Of a stretch of 64,000 nt of DNA, positions 46,340 to 55,031 are shown one piece after another. The notes below the pieces were generated by a model, which saw only the letters and a program-made list of their open reading frames with translations, was not told where the DNA came from and made no database searches. Numbering within the stretch: position 1 is the stretch's first letter; every line of letters starts with the position of its first letter. The position numbers and the translations under genes were made by a program. Source of the stretch: Phoenicibacter congonensis (GTDB taxonomy: Bacteria; Actinomycetota; Coriobacteriia; Coriobacteriales; Eggerthellaceae); assembly GCF_900169485.1 (NCBI RefSeq), contig NZ_LT821227.1, forward strand, positions 1,383,957 to 1,447,956. Direction: 5' to 3'.

Positions 46340-47218
46340 ATGAAAATTAAGAACATCAAAACTGAGGCAAAGAGAAAAATCATCCAAGTAGTGGCTTTTG
46401 GTTTTTCAAATGCGAACATTCAGAACTTCGCAGGTGGACAAATTTATAAGGGCAATTGGAAAAACTTCTGCAATCCTGGACTAAATTGTTATTCATGCCC
46501 TGCCGCTACGACTGCGTGTCCAATAGGCGCTCTTCAAGCAGTCGCTGGCTCATCAAAATTCGATTTCAGTTTCTATGTAGTTGGTTTCCTTCTTGCGCTT
46601 GGTGTTGTTTTTGGACGCGCAATCTGCGGATTTTTGTGCCCATTCGGCCTAATTCAAGAACTAATTCACAAAATTCCAAGCCCAAAAGTTAAACTTCCAA
46701 GGCCTTTCAGATATTTAAAATATGTAATTCTCATAGGGTTCGTGATTATTGCTCCAATTGCGTTCACTGAATTTGGAACTGGAGCACCTGCATTTTGCGA
46801 ATGGATTTGCCCAGTGGGAACTCTCGAAGCTGGAATACCGCTTCTTGCTACACAACCAATGCTTCAGTCCCTAGTTGGATTCTTGTTTTCATGGAAGATG
46901 ATCATTCTTGTAATAACGATAGTAATGTGCACACTATGCGAGCGATTTTTCTGCAAAGCACTGTGCCCACTCGGGGCAATTTATGGCTTGCTTAACAAAG
47001 TCAGCCTTTACTCGATGAAGTTCATGCCTCAAAACTGCATTTCATGCGGAAAATGTGCAAAGGTGTGCCCAATGGACATTGATCCCACAAAGGAGCCGAA
47101 CTCCATTGAGTGCATCAGGTGCAAAAAATGCGTTTGCGCTTGCAACTTCGAAGCGCTAAACCTCTCATTCTTTGAACATAAAAAGAAGAAAGAAGCAAAC
47201 GCGAATCCTGCACAGTAA
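46340..47218 (+). CDS. NapH/YccM-like membrane polyferredoxin
   Basis: 292 residues. An N-terminal cysteine group (NCYSCPAATTACPIGALQ) is followed by about four membrane helices carrying CGFLCPFGLIQE and CEWICPVGTLE, then ERFFCKALCPLGAIY. The C-terminus has two [4Fe-4S] ferredoxin motifs (CISCGKCAKVCPMDI and CIRCKKCVCACNFEAL). It probably moves electrons between the quinone pool or cytoplasm and the thioredoxin-like protein or the DMSO-reductase-like enzyme. GAGGAAAG precedes the ATG. Confidence 0.9.
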   Translation: MKIKNIKTEAKRKIIQVVAFGFSNANIQNFAGGQIYKGNWKNFCNPGLNCYSCPAATTACPIGALQAVAGSSKFDFSFYVVGFLLALGVVFGRAICGFLCPFGLIQELIHKIPSPKVKLPRPFRYLKYVILIGFVIIAPIAFTEFGTGAPAFCEWICPVGTLEAGIPLLATQPMLQSLVGFLFSWKMIILVITIVMCTLCERFFCKALCPLGAIYGLLNKVSLYSMKFMPQNCISCGKCAKVCPMDIDPTKEPNSIECIRCKKCVCACNFEALNLSFFEHKKKKEANANPAQ

Positions 47219-47253
47219 TCGCTCGACTCCTTGCAGAATTGAACAGCATGTTA

Positions 47254-47871
47254 TATCTGGCACCAGCGATTCATGACTGGCACCTTTGCTAAGAGTTCAT
47301 GACTGACACCGTTGCTAAGAGTTCATGACTGGCACCAGTGATTCTTTGCTCACTTGATTGATGACTGGCACCATTGCTGAGAGCTTATTTCTGACACTAA
47401 TGTTTCACTGTTTCACGACTGGCACCATTGTTGCTTTCAGACATTTATGTCTGACCCCAATGTAAATTGCCACCTATACCCATGGATTCTAGTTGGAAGA
47501 ATTCACGTATGACACTAATGTTTCACTGTTTCACGACTGGCACCGCTGCTGATACAGAGAATTCATGTCTGGCACTAAAGTAAATTACCGTTTGTACCAG
47601 GGGATTATGGTTAGCGGAATTTTGTCTGACACCAGTGATTCATGACTGGCACCGTTGCTGCTTTCAGTCATTTATGTCTGACACCACTGCTTCATGACTG
47701 GCACCATTGCTGAGAGCTTATGTCTGGCACTAATGTTTCATGACTGGCACCGTTGCTGCTTTCAGTCATTTATGTCTGACCCCAATGTAAATTGCCCAGT
47801 GATTCATGTCTGACACCTCTGCTGAGAGCTTATGTCTGGCACTAATGTTTCATGACTGGCACCACTGCTGA
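47254..47871 (+). repeat. REP array with composite units downstream of the polyferredoxin gene
   Basis: About 25 plus-oriented copies, mainly TGACTGGCACC(G/A)TTG and TGTCTGACCCCAATG, with a recurring composite: TAATGTTTCATGACTGGCAC, CGTTGCTGCTTTCAG, CATTTATGTCTGACCCC, AATGTAAATTGCC. Confidence 0.9.
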
Positions 47872-47904
47872 ATGACAGATCCCAATAAAAAAGACGCTGT
47901 GACT

Positions 47905-48297
47905 TTATTTTGCGTAGTTACCCAAAGAAAGAACTATCGTCCCAAAAACCCCGATAACAAGCGCGATTGAATCAACCGAGTTTACGTCGAATCCCTCGGC
48001 GGACGAAATTTGACAGCACAAGATAAAAGAAACAAAACTCAAGAGCAAAACTTGGTAAGAAATCATCGAACGATTACCGCGGAAAACGAAGAAGAAAACC
48101 GAAGCGAGAACCACAAATGCGAGTGGGGCAAGGGTCACAGTCATCAAATCCGAAGTTGTCATTGTTCCTCCAATTCCGGTATCAAACCATTCAAAAGACA
48201 CTCCATTATTTGCGGCAACTTCCGCAGCAAAAATTCCAACAAGACAGGCTATTCCAATAACAAGAGAAACTGTCTTTTTTATATTCCCTGCTGACAT
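47905..48297 (-). CDS. Four-helix membrane protein, unknown function
   Basis: 130 residues from the ATG at 48297, which follows AGGAGG at 10 nt. Helices lie at about 9-28, 49-71, 77-98 and 108-127, with a Gly-rich GIGGTMTTSD loop before helix 2. No family recognised. It stands alone between two REP arrays. Confidence 0.6.
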   Translation of the reverse strand: MSAGNIKKTVSLVIGIACLVGIFAAEVAANNGVSFEWFDTGIGGTMTTSDLMTVTLAPLAFVVLASVFFFVFRGNRSMISYQVLLLSFVSFILCCQISSAEGFDVNSVDSIALVIGVFGTIVLSLGNYAK

Positions 48298-48371
48298 AAT
48301 TAAAAATCCTCCTAGCTTAAACGTCCACAATTCATCCTAGAAAATTGTATTTAAAAATCAAAGAGCAATTA

Positions 48372-48641
48372 CGTTTGACACCTGTGAAAAAGGTCTTTAC
48401 CATAACAAACTGGAGCAAAGGCAACTAAGAGATAAATGAAACTACATGATTGATCAGATATTTTGGTCTTCCACAGTTGTTCAATTTCATGTCTGGCACC
48501 AGTGAAAATAGTTTTCGCAATTACAAACTTGGGCAAAGACAACGTAGAGATAAATGAATCAGTATGATTAATCGATCAGATATTTTGGTCTGGCACCAGT
48601 GATTCATGACTGGCACCAATGCAAAAAGACTATCACCGGTG
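48372..48641 (+). repeat. REP cluster upstream of the cupin gene
   Basis: About six plus-oriented copies; two halves share a longer segment (AACTTGGGCAAAGAC...GAGATAAATGAA...GATCAGATATTTTGGTCT), a diverged tandem duplication of about 120-130 bp. Confidence 0.85.
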
Positions 48642-48685
48642 AAATAAAGCATCTAACATCGGACAAAGTGAACTAATATTCATTC

Positions 48686-49471
48686 ATGAAAGAAAAAATA
48701 GGACAATCATTCTCGGTCGCTCGCGATAATCCGCCAGTGAGCGGATGCACCGTCAGTAGAGCAATTCTGCAAGGCGAAAATCCATTAATTTACTTTTCTC
48801 TCGCAAAGAACACCGACATAAGTGCAGAAGTTTTTCCTTACCATAAACTAATATTGGTTAACGAGGGCGAACTTGAAGTATATGGTTTTAAAGATAGTTC
48901 CGCGTGCTCCAATCATGAAGACAAGTACAAACGAAAAGCCGAATCAGACATCAGCAGCCCTACTGCAAACAAATCAGGTCAAGAAGACCAACAACTCAAT
49001 TATGAGAATCCGAATTCGACTTCGACGGGCCAAAAATTGTTAAGAAAAGGTGAATCAATTCTTACGCCAACCAACGTTCCGGTTGGATTTAGATCAAAAA
49101 GCTCGGCAGTGTACACTGAGTTAGAAATTAGGAGGTCAGACATAATGAATGAAGCAGTGCATCCAGGAGAAATTTTCGTTTTGAAGGATATTCTCCCATA
49201 TCAAGAAGGACGAATTGTCAATATGGACATTGCACACAACGACAAAATGAAGTTTGTGATGATGGCATTCGACGAAGGTCAGGGACTCTCAGAGCACTCC
49301 GCGCCGGGAGAGGCATTAATTTTCGCATTGGATGGAAAAGGAATCATTGGCTATGAAGGAGAGGAACACTCAATCAAAGCTGGTGAGTGTTTCCATTTTG
49401 CAAAAAATGGCCGACATTGGGTCAAAGCGGATGGTAAATTCAAGATGGCATTGCTCCTGACACTCGAATAA
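48686..49471 (+). CDS. Two-cupin protein with hydrophilic spacer
   Basis: 261 residues. The N-terminal cupin-like part (about 1-72) is joined by a low-complexity Ser/Asn/Lys/Glu segment (about 73-120) to a complete small cupin (about 150-261: HPGEIFVLKDILPYQEGRIV, EGQGLSEHSAPGEALIFALDGKG, AGECFHFAKNGRHWVKAD). The C-terminal part alone matches the length of free-standing single-cupin proteins, so this looks like a fusion. No Shine-Dalgarno; TAATAT ends 6 nt before the ATG. The ligand is unknown. Confidence 0.8.
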   Translation: MKEKIGQSFSVARDNPPVSGCTVSRAILQGENPLIYFSLAKNTDISAEVFPYHKLILVNEGELEVYGFKDSSACSNHEDKYKRKAESDISSPTANKSGQEDQQLNYENPNSTSTGQKLLRKGESILTPTNVPVGFRSKSSAVYTELEIRRSDIMNEAVHPGEIFVLKDILPYQEGRIVNMDIAHNDKMKFVMMAFDEGQGLSEHSAPGEALIFALDGKGIIGYEGEEHSIKAGECFHFAKNGRHWVKADGKFKMALLLTLE

Positions 49472-49774
49472 AAGGTGGAGTAAAAACACTTTCCCGACAA
49501 AACAACTGAATTAACTGAGGCTAAAAACAGATCAATTCTGAACGTTTATCTGCCTTACGCTCATATTCTAAAACTTTTAACCCAATAGGGAAAAAAGTGA
49601 AATTGAAAAGCATTGCTTATCAAGAGGACGAATTTGCAGGACTAAAAGTCATATGAGCTAACCGACAGTTTTTATATATAGCAGCGATTGAAATGACAAT
49701 TCCATTACCTGCATTAAAGAAAGCTGACGCACTTAAACGAAGTATTGTCGGAAGGTCTGCATTCAATAACTTAA

Positions 49775-50106
49775 TGTCTGGCACCAGTGAATGAGGCTAG
49801 CACGAGCAAAGGTAACTGGATTGTATAAAAGACAATTGCTTGAAGAAATTCAGTGAATGGGCTTATTCCTAATAAAAAGAGGCTGACACCCTTAAACGAA
49901 GTATGATCGGAAGCTCTGCACTCAATATCTTTATGTCTGGCACCATTGAACGAGGCTCGCACGAGCAAAAGTAACTGGATTGTATAAGAGACAATTGCTT
50001 GAAGAAATTCAGTGAATGGGGTTATTCTCAATAAAAAGAGGCTGACACCCTTGAATGAAGTCTGGTCGGAAGCTCTGCATTCAATAACTTTATGTCTGGC
50101 ACCAAT
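49775..50106 (+). repeat. 159-bp tandem repeats carrying REP cores
   Basis: REP cores at 49775, 49934 and 50093 are each exactly 159 bp apart and lie in units sharing GAGGCT(A/C)GCACGAGCAAA, GTAACTGGATTGTATAA, GACAATTGCTTGAAGAAATT and GAGGCTGACACCCTT. About 2.4 units are present from roughly 49725. The remaining 49472-49724 and 50107-50186 hold no supported gene. Confidence 0.9.
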
Positions 50107-50186
50107 ATAAAAAAGCAGCTAGAAAGAAAAATGGCACATTAAGAAACCCTGTAGGGTTCGTGCTCGATGTATGATTAGCAACCTAT

Positions 50187-50705
50187 CTACAAAATGCAAC
50201 GGCCATCTAGAGCCTCAATCCAAATATTTTTTACTACACCACTTTCAAATTCTGCAAATCCTAGCGTCTCGCCCGCGGGAGTACGTGGAAAGGCTAATGA
50301 ACCAGGGCAGATTAAATAGCCTGCAGGAGCAGCTGAGCTCCCAGTTTCAAGGCGAGCAGTGTGAGTGTGACCATGCACAGCAACAATTTCCCCAGCAAAA
50401 TCGGCAAATTCATCATTTTCCTTCAAAAGCTTTTCAGTTCTTGGTCTAATCTTCTGAGGGTAGTGTGTCACAGTAAGCAAAACGCCATCAAGCACCACGT
50501 ATGCAAACTTGTCAACATCATCACCATACTCACGAAAGTCATTATTTCCCATGACAGCAGTCGTCGGAGCGATGCGCCGAAGTTGTCGAAGGATGTCCGG
50601 AACACAAATGTCTCCAGCGTGGACAATGTGGTCGCACTTAGTTAACAAATCCTCCGCTTTAAGAGGCAGCGTACCGTGCGTATCCGAGACAATTCCTACA
50701 AGCAT
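50187..50705 (-). CDS. Metallophosphoesterase, YfcE/MJ0936-like
   Basis: 172 residues from the ATG at 50705. Metal-binding motifs in order: GIVSDTHGTLP, HAGDICVPD, MGNNDFREYG, LLTVTHYPQK, and VHGHTHTARLE. The family hydrolyses small phosphodiesters in the cytoplasm. It follows the nitroreductase stop by a few bases and is probably co-transcribed. Confidence 0.9.
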   Translation of the reverse strand: MLVGIVSDTHGTLPLKAEDLLTKCDHIVHAGDICVPDILRQLRRIAPTTAVMGNNDFREYGDDVDKFAYVVLDGVLLTVTHYPQKIRPRTEKLLKENDEFADFAGEIVAVHGHTHTARLETGSSAAPAGYLICPGSLAFPRTPAGETLGFAEFESGVVKNIWIEALDGRCIL

Positions 50706-50713
50706 GTGCAAAC

Positions 50714-51244
50714 CTAACGAAAGACTACAGTATCTGAGAGCGGTTTTCTCGAATTATGATTCGGAAGCGGACCAGCGCCTTCAGCAGCATAACCCAAATC
50801 AAGAAGCATCAAAACCTCTTCATTTTCGGGCAATTCAAGAGCTGACTTTGCCTTGGTGGGGTCAAAGAAGTTCAACCAGCAACTGTCAACACCTGCGTTT
50901 GCGGCGCCTAACATGAGATGAGTAGCAACAATAGAAGCATCTTCGATTCCAGAATCGCGCGCGTCGCCTGGATAGGTGAAAACGTTGTTAGTGTCGTAGG
51001 CAACCACCAAAACGATAGGCGCGCCATAACGACAAGGAGTTATTTCATCAATCAGTTCGAGGTCCTCTGGTTTCTGGCAAACATAAATCCTATGCTCCTG
51101 TAAATTCTTGGCTGTCGGAGCAACCCTCCCAGCCTCAAGGATTTCATTCAAAACGTCATCTGAGATTGCCTTGTTGGAATACTTTTTGCAGGAATATCGA
51201 TTAGTAATGACATCGGCGAAATCCACTGTTAACTCCTTCTTCAA
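50714..51244 (-). CDS. Nitroreductase-family FMN oxidoreductase
   Basis: 176 residues. FMN-binding NRYSCKKYSNKAISDDVLNEILEAGRVAPTAKNLQ near 11-45, the AGVDSCWLNFFDPTKAKSAL segment near 113 and LLDLGYAAEGAGPLPNHNSRKPLSD at the C-terminus fit small homodimeric nitroreductases. GGAG precedes the ATG. It is upstream of the phosphoesterase, same strand. Confidence 0.88.
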   Translation of the reverse strand: MKKELTVDFADVITNRYSCKKYSNKAISDDVLNEILEAGRVAPTAKNLQEHRIYVCQKPEDLELIDEITPCRYGAPIVLVVAYDTNNVFTYPGDARDSGIEDASIVATHLMLGAANAGVDSCWLNFFDPTKAKSALELPENEEVLMLLDLGYAAEGAGPLPNHNSRKPLSDTVVFR

Positions 51245-51292
51245 TTAACCGTCAGTTTGAATTTACCACAACATAAGGACTCTTTAAATTCA

Positions 51293-51509
51293 TGTCTGGC
51301 ACCAGTGCTTCATGTCTGGAACCAATGCGGGAAGATCAGTCTACTGGAAAAATATGTCTGGCACCAATGTTAACCACCTGTATTTCATGACTGACACTAT
51401 TGAAAACTATTGGCAAACATTATGTTCTAAATCATGTCTGGCACCAGTGTTTTATGTCTGTCACCGTTGCGCGATGTCTGGCACCAGTGTTTCATGTCTG
51501 GCACCAGTG
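51293..51509 (+). repeat. REP cluster directly before the macrodomain gene
   Basis: About nine plus-oriented copies. The last core ends only 16 nt before the TAAAAT -10 box of the macrodomain gene. Confidence 0.88.
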
Positions 51510-51537
51510 AAAAACCTGCATGATGTAAAATCGGTCT

Positions 51538-52320
51538 ATGAATCAAGAAGAACGAAGAGAATTCCTCATCAGAGAACTTCAAAAAGAGCGAGGCGAACAC
51601 GTTGCTTCGCTGCCTAAATCTGCAATAGAACAGAAAATCTTGTTACGAGGCTTGTTAAACGTTCGCCCATCAACTCCTGCTTCAAAAGTATTTCTTGAAG
51701 TTCAGGACGATTATCTCAAAGAAGAAATTGCGCGAAAAGGAGTATTTGACCCCTCGAATCTTGCTCCTGCTCGTGGAAAACTGTGCCTTTGGCAAGGTGA
51801 CATTACTCTTCTTAAATGCGATGCGATTGTAAACGCAGCCAATGGGGGGTTGACAGGGTGTTGGATTCCAAATCACATCTGCATCGATAACTGCATTCAA
51901 ACGTTTGCCGGCGTTCAAATGCGCATTGAATGCGACAGAATCATCAAAAAGCAAGGGCACACAGAGCCTTTTGGCCGATGCAAAATAACACCTGGGTACA
52001 ACCTTCCTTGTAAATATGTGTTGCACACAGTTGGGCCAATTATTAAAGATAGACCAACGGAACGAGATTGTGCAACACTTGAATCATGTTACGAGTCGTG
52101 TCTTTTGGCGGCAAACGAATTGAGTCTTACAACCTTAGCTTTTTGTTGCATATCAACAGGCCAATTCAGCTTTCCGAATACCGAAGCCGCAAAAATTGCT
52201 ATTTCCACATGCGAGAAATGGCTTAATTCTCACAATACCTCAATTGAAAAAGTCATATTCAATGTATTCCTAGACAAAGATCAAGAGATATATGGTCGAC
52301 TTCTAGGAATCAACAATTAA
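51538..52320 (+). CDS. Zinc-type macrodomain ADP-ribosylhydrolase
   Basis: 260 residues. An N-terminal helical part (1-75) precedes a macrodomain: LWQGDITLLKCDAIVNAANGGLTGCWIPNHICIDNCIQTFAG near 90-132. The GCW.PNH.CIDN pattern is the zinc-coordinating loop of the microbial Zn-macrodomain class, and HTVGP (about 165) and FCCISTGQFSFPN (about 204) complete the ADP-ribose site. It should remove ADP-ribose from proteins. In staphylococci and streptococci this class partners a SirTM sirtuin and lipoyl carrier; neither is in the window. TAAAAT ends 6 nt before the ATG. Confidence 0.9.
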   Translation: MNQEERREFLIRELQKERGEHVASLPKSAIEQKILLRGLLNVRPSTPASKVFLEVQDDYLKEEIARKGVFDPSNLAPARGKLCLWQGDITLLKCDAIVNAANGGLTGCWIPNHICIDNCIQTFAGVQMRIECDRIIKKQGHTEPFGRCKITPGYNLPCKYVLHTVGPIIKDRPTERDCATLESCYESCLLAANELSLTTLAFCCISTGQFSFPNTEAAKIAISTCEKWLNSHNTSIEKVIFNVFLDKDQEIYGRLLGINN

Positions 52321-52346
52321 CGCGGCTTTCGTTTCAACATTATTCA

Positions 52347-52578
52347 TGTCTGTCACCATTGAGTGTCGACTGGCACTCGTGAAAGCAAATCGAAGGAAAT
52401 GGAGAAAAATTATGTCTGTCACAAATGCTGATGATTGGCATTCATGTCTGACACCATTGAAAGGCGGCTGTGTCTTGTGAAAGGAAACAGAAAGACGTGG
52501 AGAAAAAATACGTCTGGCACCAGTGCCGATGCTTGGCATTCATGACTGGCACCAGTGCGCGACGACTGGCACTTTTGC
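52347..52578 (+). repeat. REP cluster between the macrodomain gene and pyrF
   Basis: About ten plus-oriented copies of CTGTCACC, CTGACACC and CTGGCACC types, with a diverged internal duplication (AAAGGAAA...GGAGAAAAA). It ends about 20 nt from the pyrF stop. Confidence 0.88.
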
Positions 52579-52600
52579 AAATGCCGATTACTTACTTACT

Positions 52601-53326
52601 TTACAACGAAGCTACAATTTCACGGAAAGCCGCAATTGGATCTTCGGCACCTGTGATAGGTCGCCCGATAACGATGTGCGACGCACCATTGTCAAATGCT
52701 TGCTTAGGAGTTGTAACACGTGTCTGATCGCCAAGATCTGCGCCAGCAGGACGAACGCCAGGAGTTACGATGAAAGCATCTGGCCCCAAAACTTCTCGTA
52801 ACATTGCAGCTTCTTTTGGAGAAGCAACAACGCCTGAAAGTCCAGCGTCGGTAGCAGATTTTGCCAAACATTTTATTTGCTCATTAAGCTCACGCGAAAC
52901 ACCCATGGCCGCCAAATCGTCTTCACTCATTGAAGTGAGCACAGTAATCGCAAGAGTAATTGGGTCATCTTTCCTTAGAATTTCCGCAGCTTCATGCGAA
53001 CCTACAATCGCAGCTTGCATCATGTCTTTACCGCCAACTGCATGCATAGTTATCATGTCAGCATTTGAAAGCGTTGCGCTCTTTGCCGCCCCATGAACTT
53101 GATGAGGAATGTCGAAAAATTTTAAATCAAGAAATACGTTGTACCCACGCTTTTTAAGCATTTTCACAAGCTCTTCGCCATATTCATAATAAAGAGTCAT
53201 GCCAATCTTGACCCACTTAGCCTCGCCAGCAAGCTGATATGCAATCGATAGCGCTTTATCGGCCTCACAGTCTAAAGCAATAATGACGCGGTCTTTCCGC
53301 GGCTGATTCTTAAAATCACTTAACAT
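52601..53326 (-). CDS. pyrF: Orotidine-5'-phosphate decarboxylase
   Basis: 241 residues. Catalytic DxKxxD motif in VFLDLKFFDIPHQV near 62, DRVIIALDCEADKAL at the start, and phosphate-binding VTPGVRPAG and GASHIVIGRPITGA near the C-terminus. It makes UMP. Its ATG overlaps the pyrD stop by 7 nt. It is the last gene of the pyrimidine operon; no strong terminator was seen before the repeats. Confidence 0.96.
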   Translation of the reverse strand: MLSDFKNQPRKDRVIIALDCEADKALSIAYQLAGEAKWVKIGMTLYYEYGEELVKMLKKRGYNVFLDLKFFDIPHQVHGAAKSATLSNADMITMHAVGGKDMMQAAIVGSHEAAEILRKDDPITLAITVLTSMSEDDLAAMGVSRELNEQIKCLAKSATDAGLSGVVASPKEAAMLREVLGPDAFIVTPGVRPAGADLGDQTRVTTPKQAFDNGASHIVIGRPITGAEDPIAAFREIVASL

Positions 53327-54228
53327 TCCAAAGCTCCTGTCAAATCACAAACGTTTTCAACGCCCTGTTCTTCGCAATATTGTTCAATTTCATCAATCAC
53401 ACGAACGGTCGAAGTTGGATCCAAAAAGTTAGAAAAACCAATCCCAACTGCCGAAGCACCAGCAAGCATAAATTCGACAGCATCTTCTCCTGAGCAAATG
53501 CCACCCATGCCAATAATTGGCATGTGCGTAGCGTTCCAGCACTGATAAACACATTTAAGAGCAATCGGTTTCAGACAAGGGCCTGCCATTCCTCCAATTA
53601 CCCTTGAAATTTTTGGTTTTCTCGTCTTTGCATCAACCGCCATGCCTTGAACACTGTTAATAACTGACAAAGCATCAGCACCCGCGTCCTGCACAGCTTT
53701 TGCAATTACAGTGATGTCGGTTACATTTGGCGTTAGCTTGGCGCTCATTGGCTTTTCAGTAACCTTCCTGCACGCAGCAATCACTTCTGCTGCCGCCTTA
53801 GGATCTGTTCCAAGCGATGCGCCGCCACAAGCAACATTAGGACAAGAAATGTTAATCTCATAGGCATCTACATCAACATCTTCGAGACGCTCAACAACCT
53901 GCACATATTCGCTTAAATCGTGACCGCAAACATTAGCAATGATTGTGGCTCCCTTGTCTTTCAACCACTTGTAATCATCGTCAATCCAGTGATCAACACC
54001 ATCGTTTTGAAGCCCAATGCAATTAATCATGCCACCTGTGATTTCGCACATCCTTGGCGTATCATTCCCCTGCCAAGGAACTGGCGACATGCCCTTGGCA
54101 GTTACGGCGCCAAGCTTGGCAACGTCGACAAAATCGGCGTAAGGCTTGCCCGATTCAAAAGTTCCAGAACAATTGGTGACTGGGTTTTTCATCACAAGCC
54201 CGCCAACGTTTACCTCCATGTTTACCAT
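53320..54228 (-). CDS. pyrD: Dihydroorotate dehydrogenase B, catalytic subunit
   Basis: 302 residues from the ATG at 54228, preceded by GGAGG. FMN barrel: KNPVTNCSGTFESG near 14, the catalytic Cys region EINISCPNVACGG near 125, ALSVINSVQGMAVD, and GGICSGEDAVEFMLAGASAVGIG near 250. This class 1B enzyme needs PyrK for NAD+-linked oxidation. Overlaps pyrK by 7 nt. Confidence 0.95.
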   Translation of the reverse strand: MVNMEVNVGGLVMKNPVTNCSGTFESGKPYADFVDVAKLGAVTAKGMSPVPWQGNDTPRMCEITGGMINCIGLQNDGVDHWIDDDYKWLKDKGATIIANVCGHDLSEYVQVVERLEDVDVDAYEINISCPNVACGGASLGTDPKAAAEVIAACRKVTEKPMSAKLTPNVTDITVIAKAVQDAGADALSVINSVQGMAVDAKTRKPKISRVIGGMAGPCLKPIALKCVYQCWNATHMPIIGMGGICSGEDAVEFMLAGASAVGIGFSNFLDPTSTVRVIDEIEQYCEEQGVENVCDLTGALEC

Positions 54229-55022
54229 GAAATTACCTCCGCAGGGAATACAGGCCCACAGTCGCACGATTTAACTTTTCCATTCACCGTGTCAACAACG
54301 CAAGTTTTGCAAGCGCCAACGCCACATGCCATTCGCTCTTCGGTTGAGACCTCCACGAACTTCGCCTTTTCTTTAGCGGCATCGGCAACGGCCTTCATGA
54401 CAGGAGCTGGACCGCATGTTCCAACATAATCATATGAATTCTCATTAATCAAACGCACTGCAGGAAAGGTGCAAAAACCAGCCTCACCATAAGATCCATC
54501 GTCAGTTACACAAACCAGAGTGTTTAGATCAAGCGTTCTGTAGGGAGCTTCCATCACGAGAACTTCTTTCGTGCGAGCACCAAGGACAACATCAACACTA
54601 ATGCCTTTTTTCACAAAATTTCTAGCAAGCATAAACAAAGGAGCAGCACCTACACCACCACCAACGATTAACGCCCGAGAAATTTTTGAATCCTCGCCCT
54701 CAGGAAGCGTGGCCAACCACGAATTTCCAAGCGGAGCAATGATGCTTGTGGTGTATCCCTTTTGCCACTTTGTCATCATCGTGGTGCCTGCGCCTTTTAC
54801 CTCATAAACAATATCAATAGTTTTATTTTCCGCATTAGCGTTCATGATTGAAAAAGGTCTTCGCAACATCGCTTTGCATCCGCCGTCAACTTGAAGATGA
54901 ACAAATTGGCCGGGCAAAATTGCGTCAGGCGTTTGATTGCAGGAAAGCACAACTTTCCAAATGTTTGAAGCAAGCTGTTCGTTCGAAACAACCTGCGCAT
55001 TTTCAACGAATTTAGGTGCCAA
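54222..55022 (-). CDS. pyrK: Dihydroorotate dehydrogenase B, electron-transfer subunit
   Basis: 266 residues with a TTG start 4 nt after GGAGG. FAD-binding RRPFSIMNA near 54, nucleotide-binding LIVGGGVGAAPLFMLAR near 115, and a C-terminal [2Fe-2S] group CGVGACKTCVV...CDCGPVF. It transfers electrons from PyrD to NAD+. Confidence 0.95.
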   Translation of the reverse strand: MAPKFVENAQVVSNEQLASNIWKVVLSCNQTPDAILPGQFVHLQVDGGCKAMLRRPFSIMNANAENKTIDIVYEVKGAGTTMMTKWQKGYTTSIIAPLGNSWLATLPEGEDSKISRALIVGGGVGAAPLFMLARNFVKKGISVDVVLGARTKEVLVMEAPYRTLDLNTLVCVTDDGSYGEAGFCTFPAVRLINENSYDYVGTCGPAPVMKAVADAAKEKAKFVEVSTEERMACGVGACKTCVVDTVNGKVKSCDCGPVFPAEVISW

Positions 55023-55031
55023 AATTCCTCC

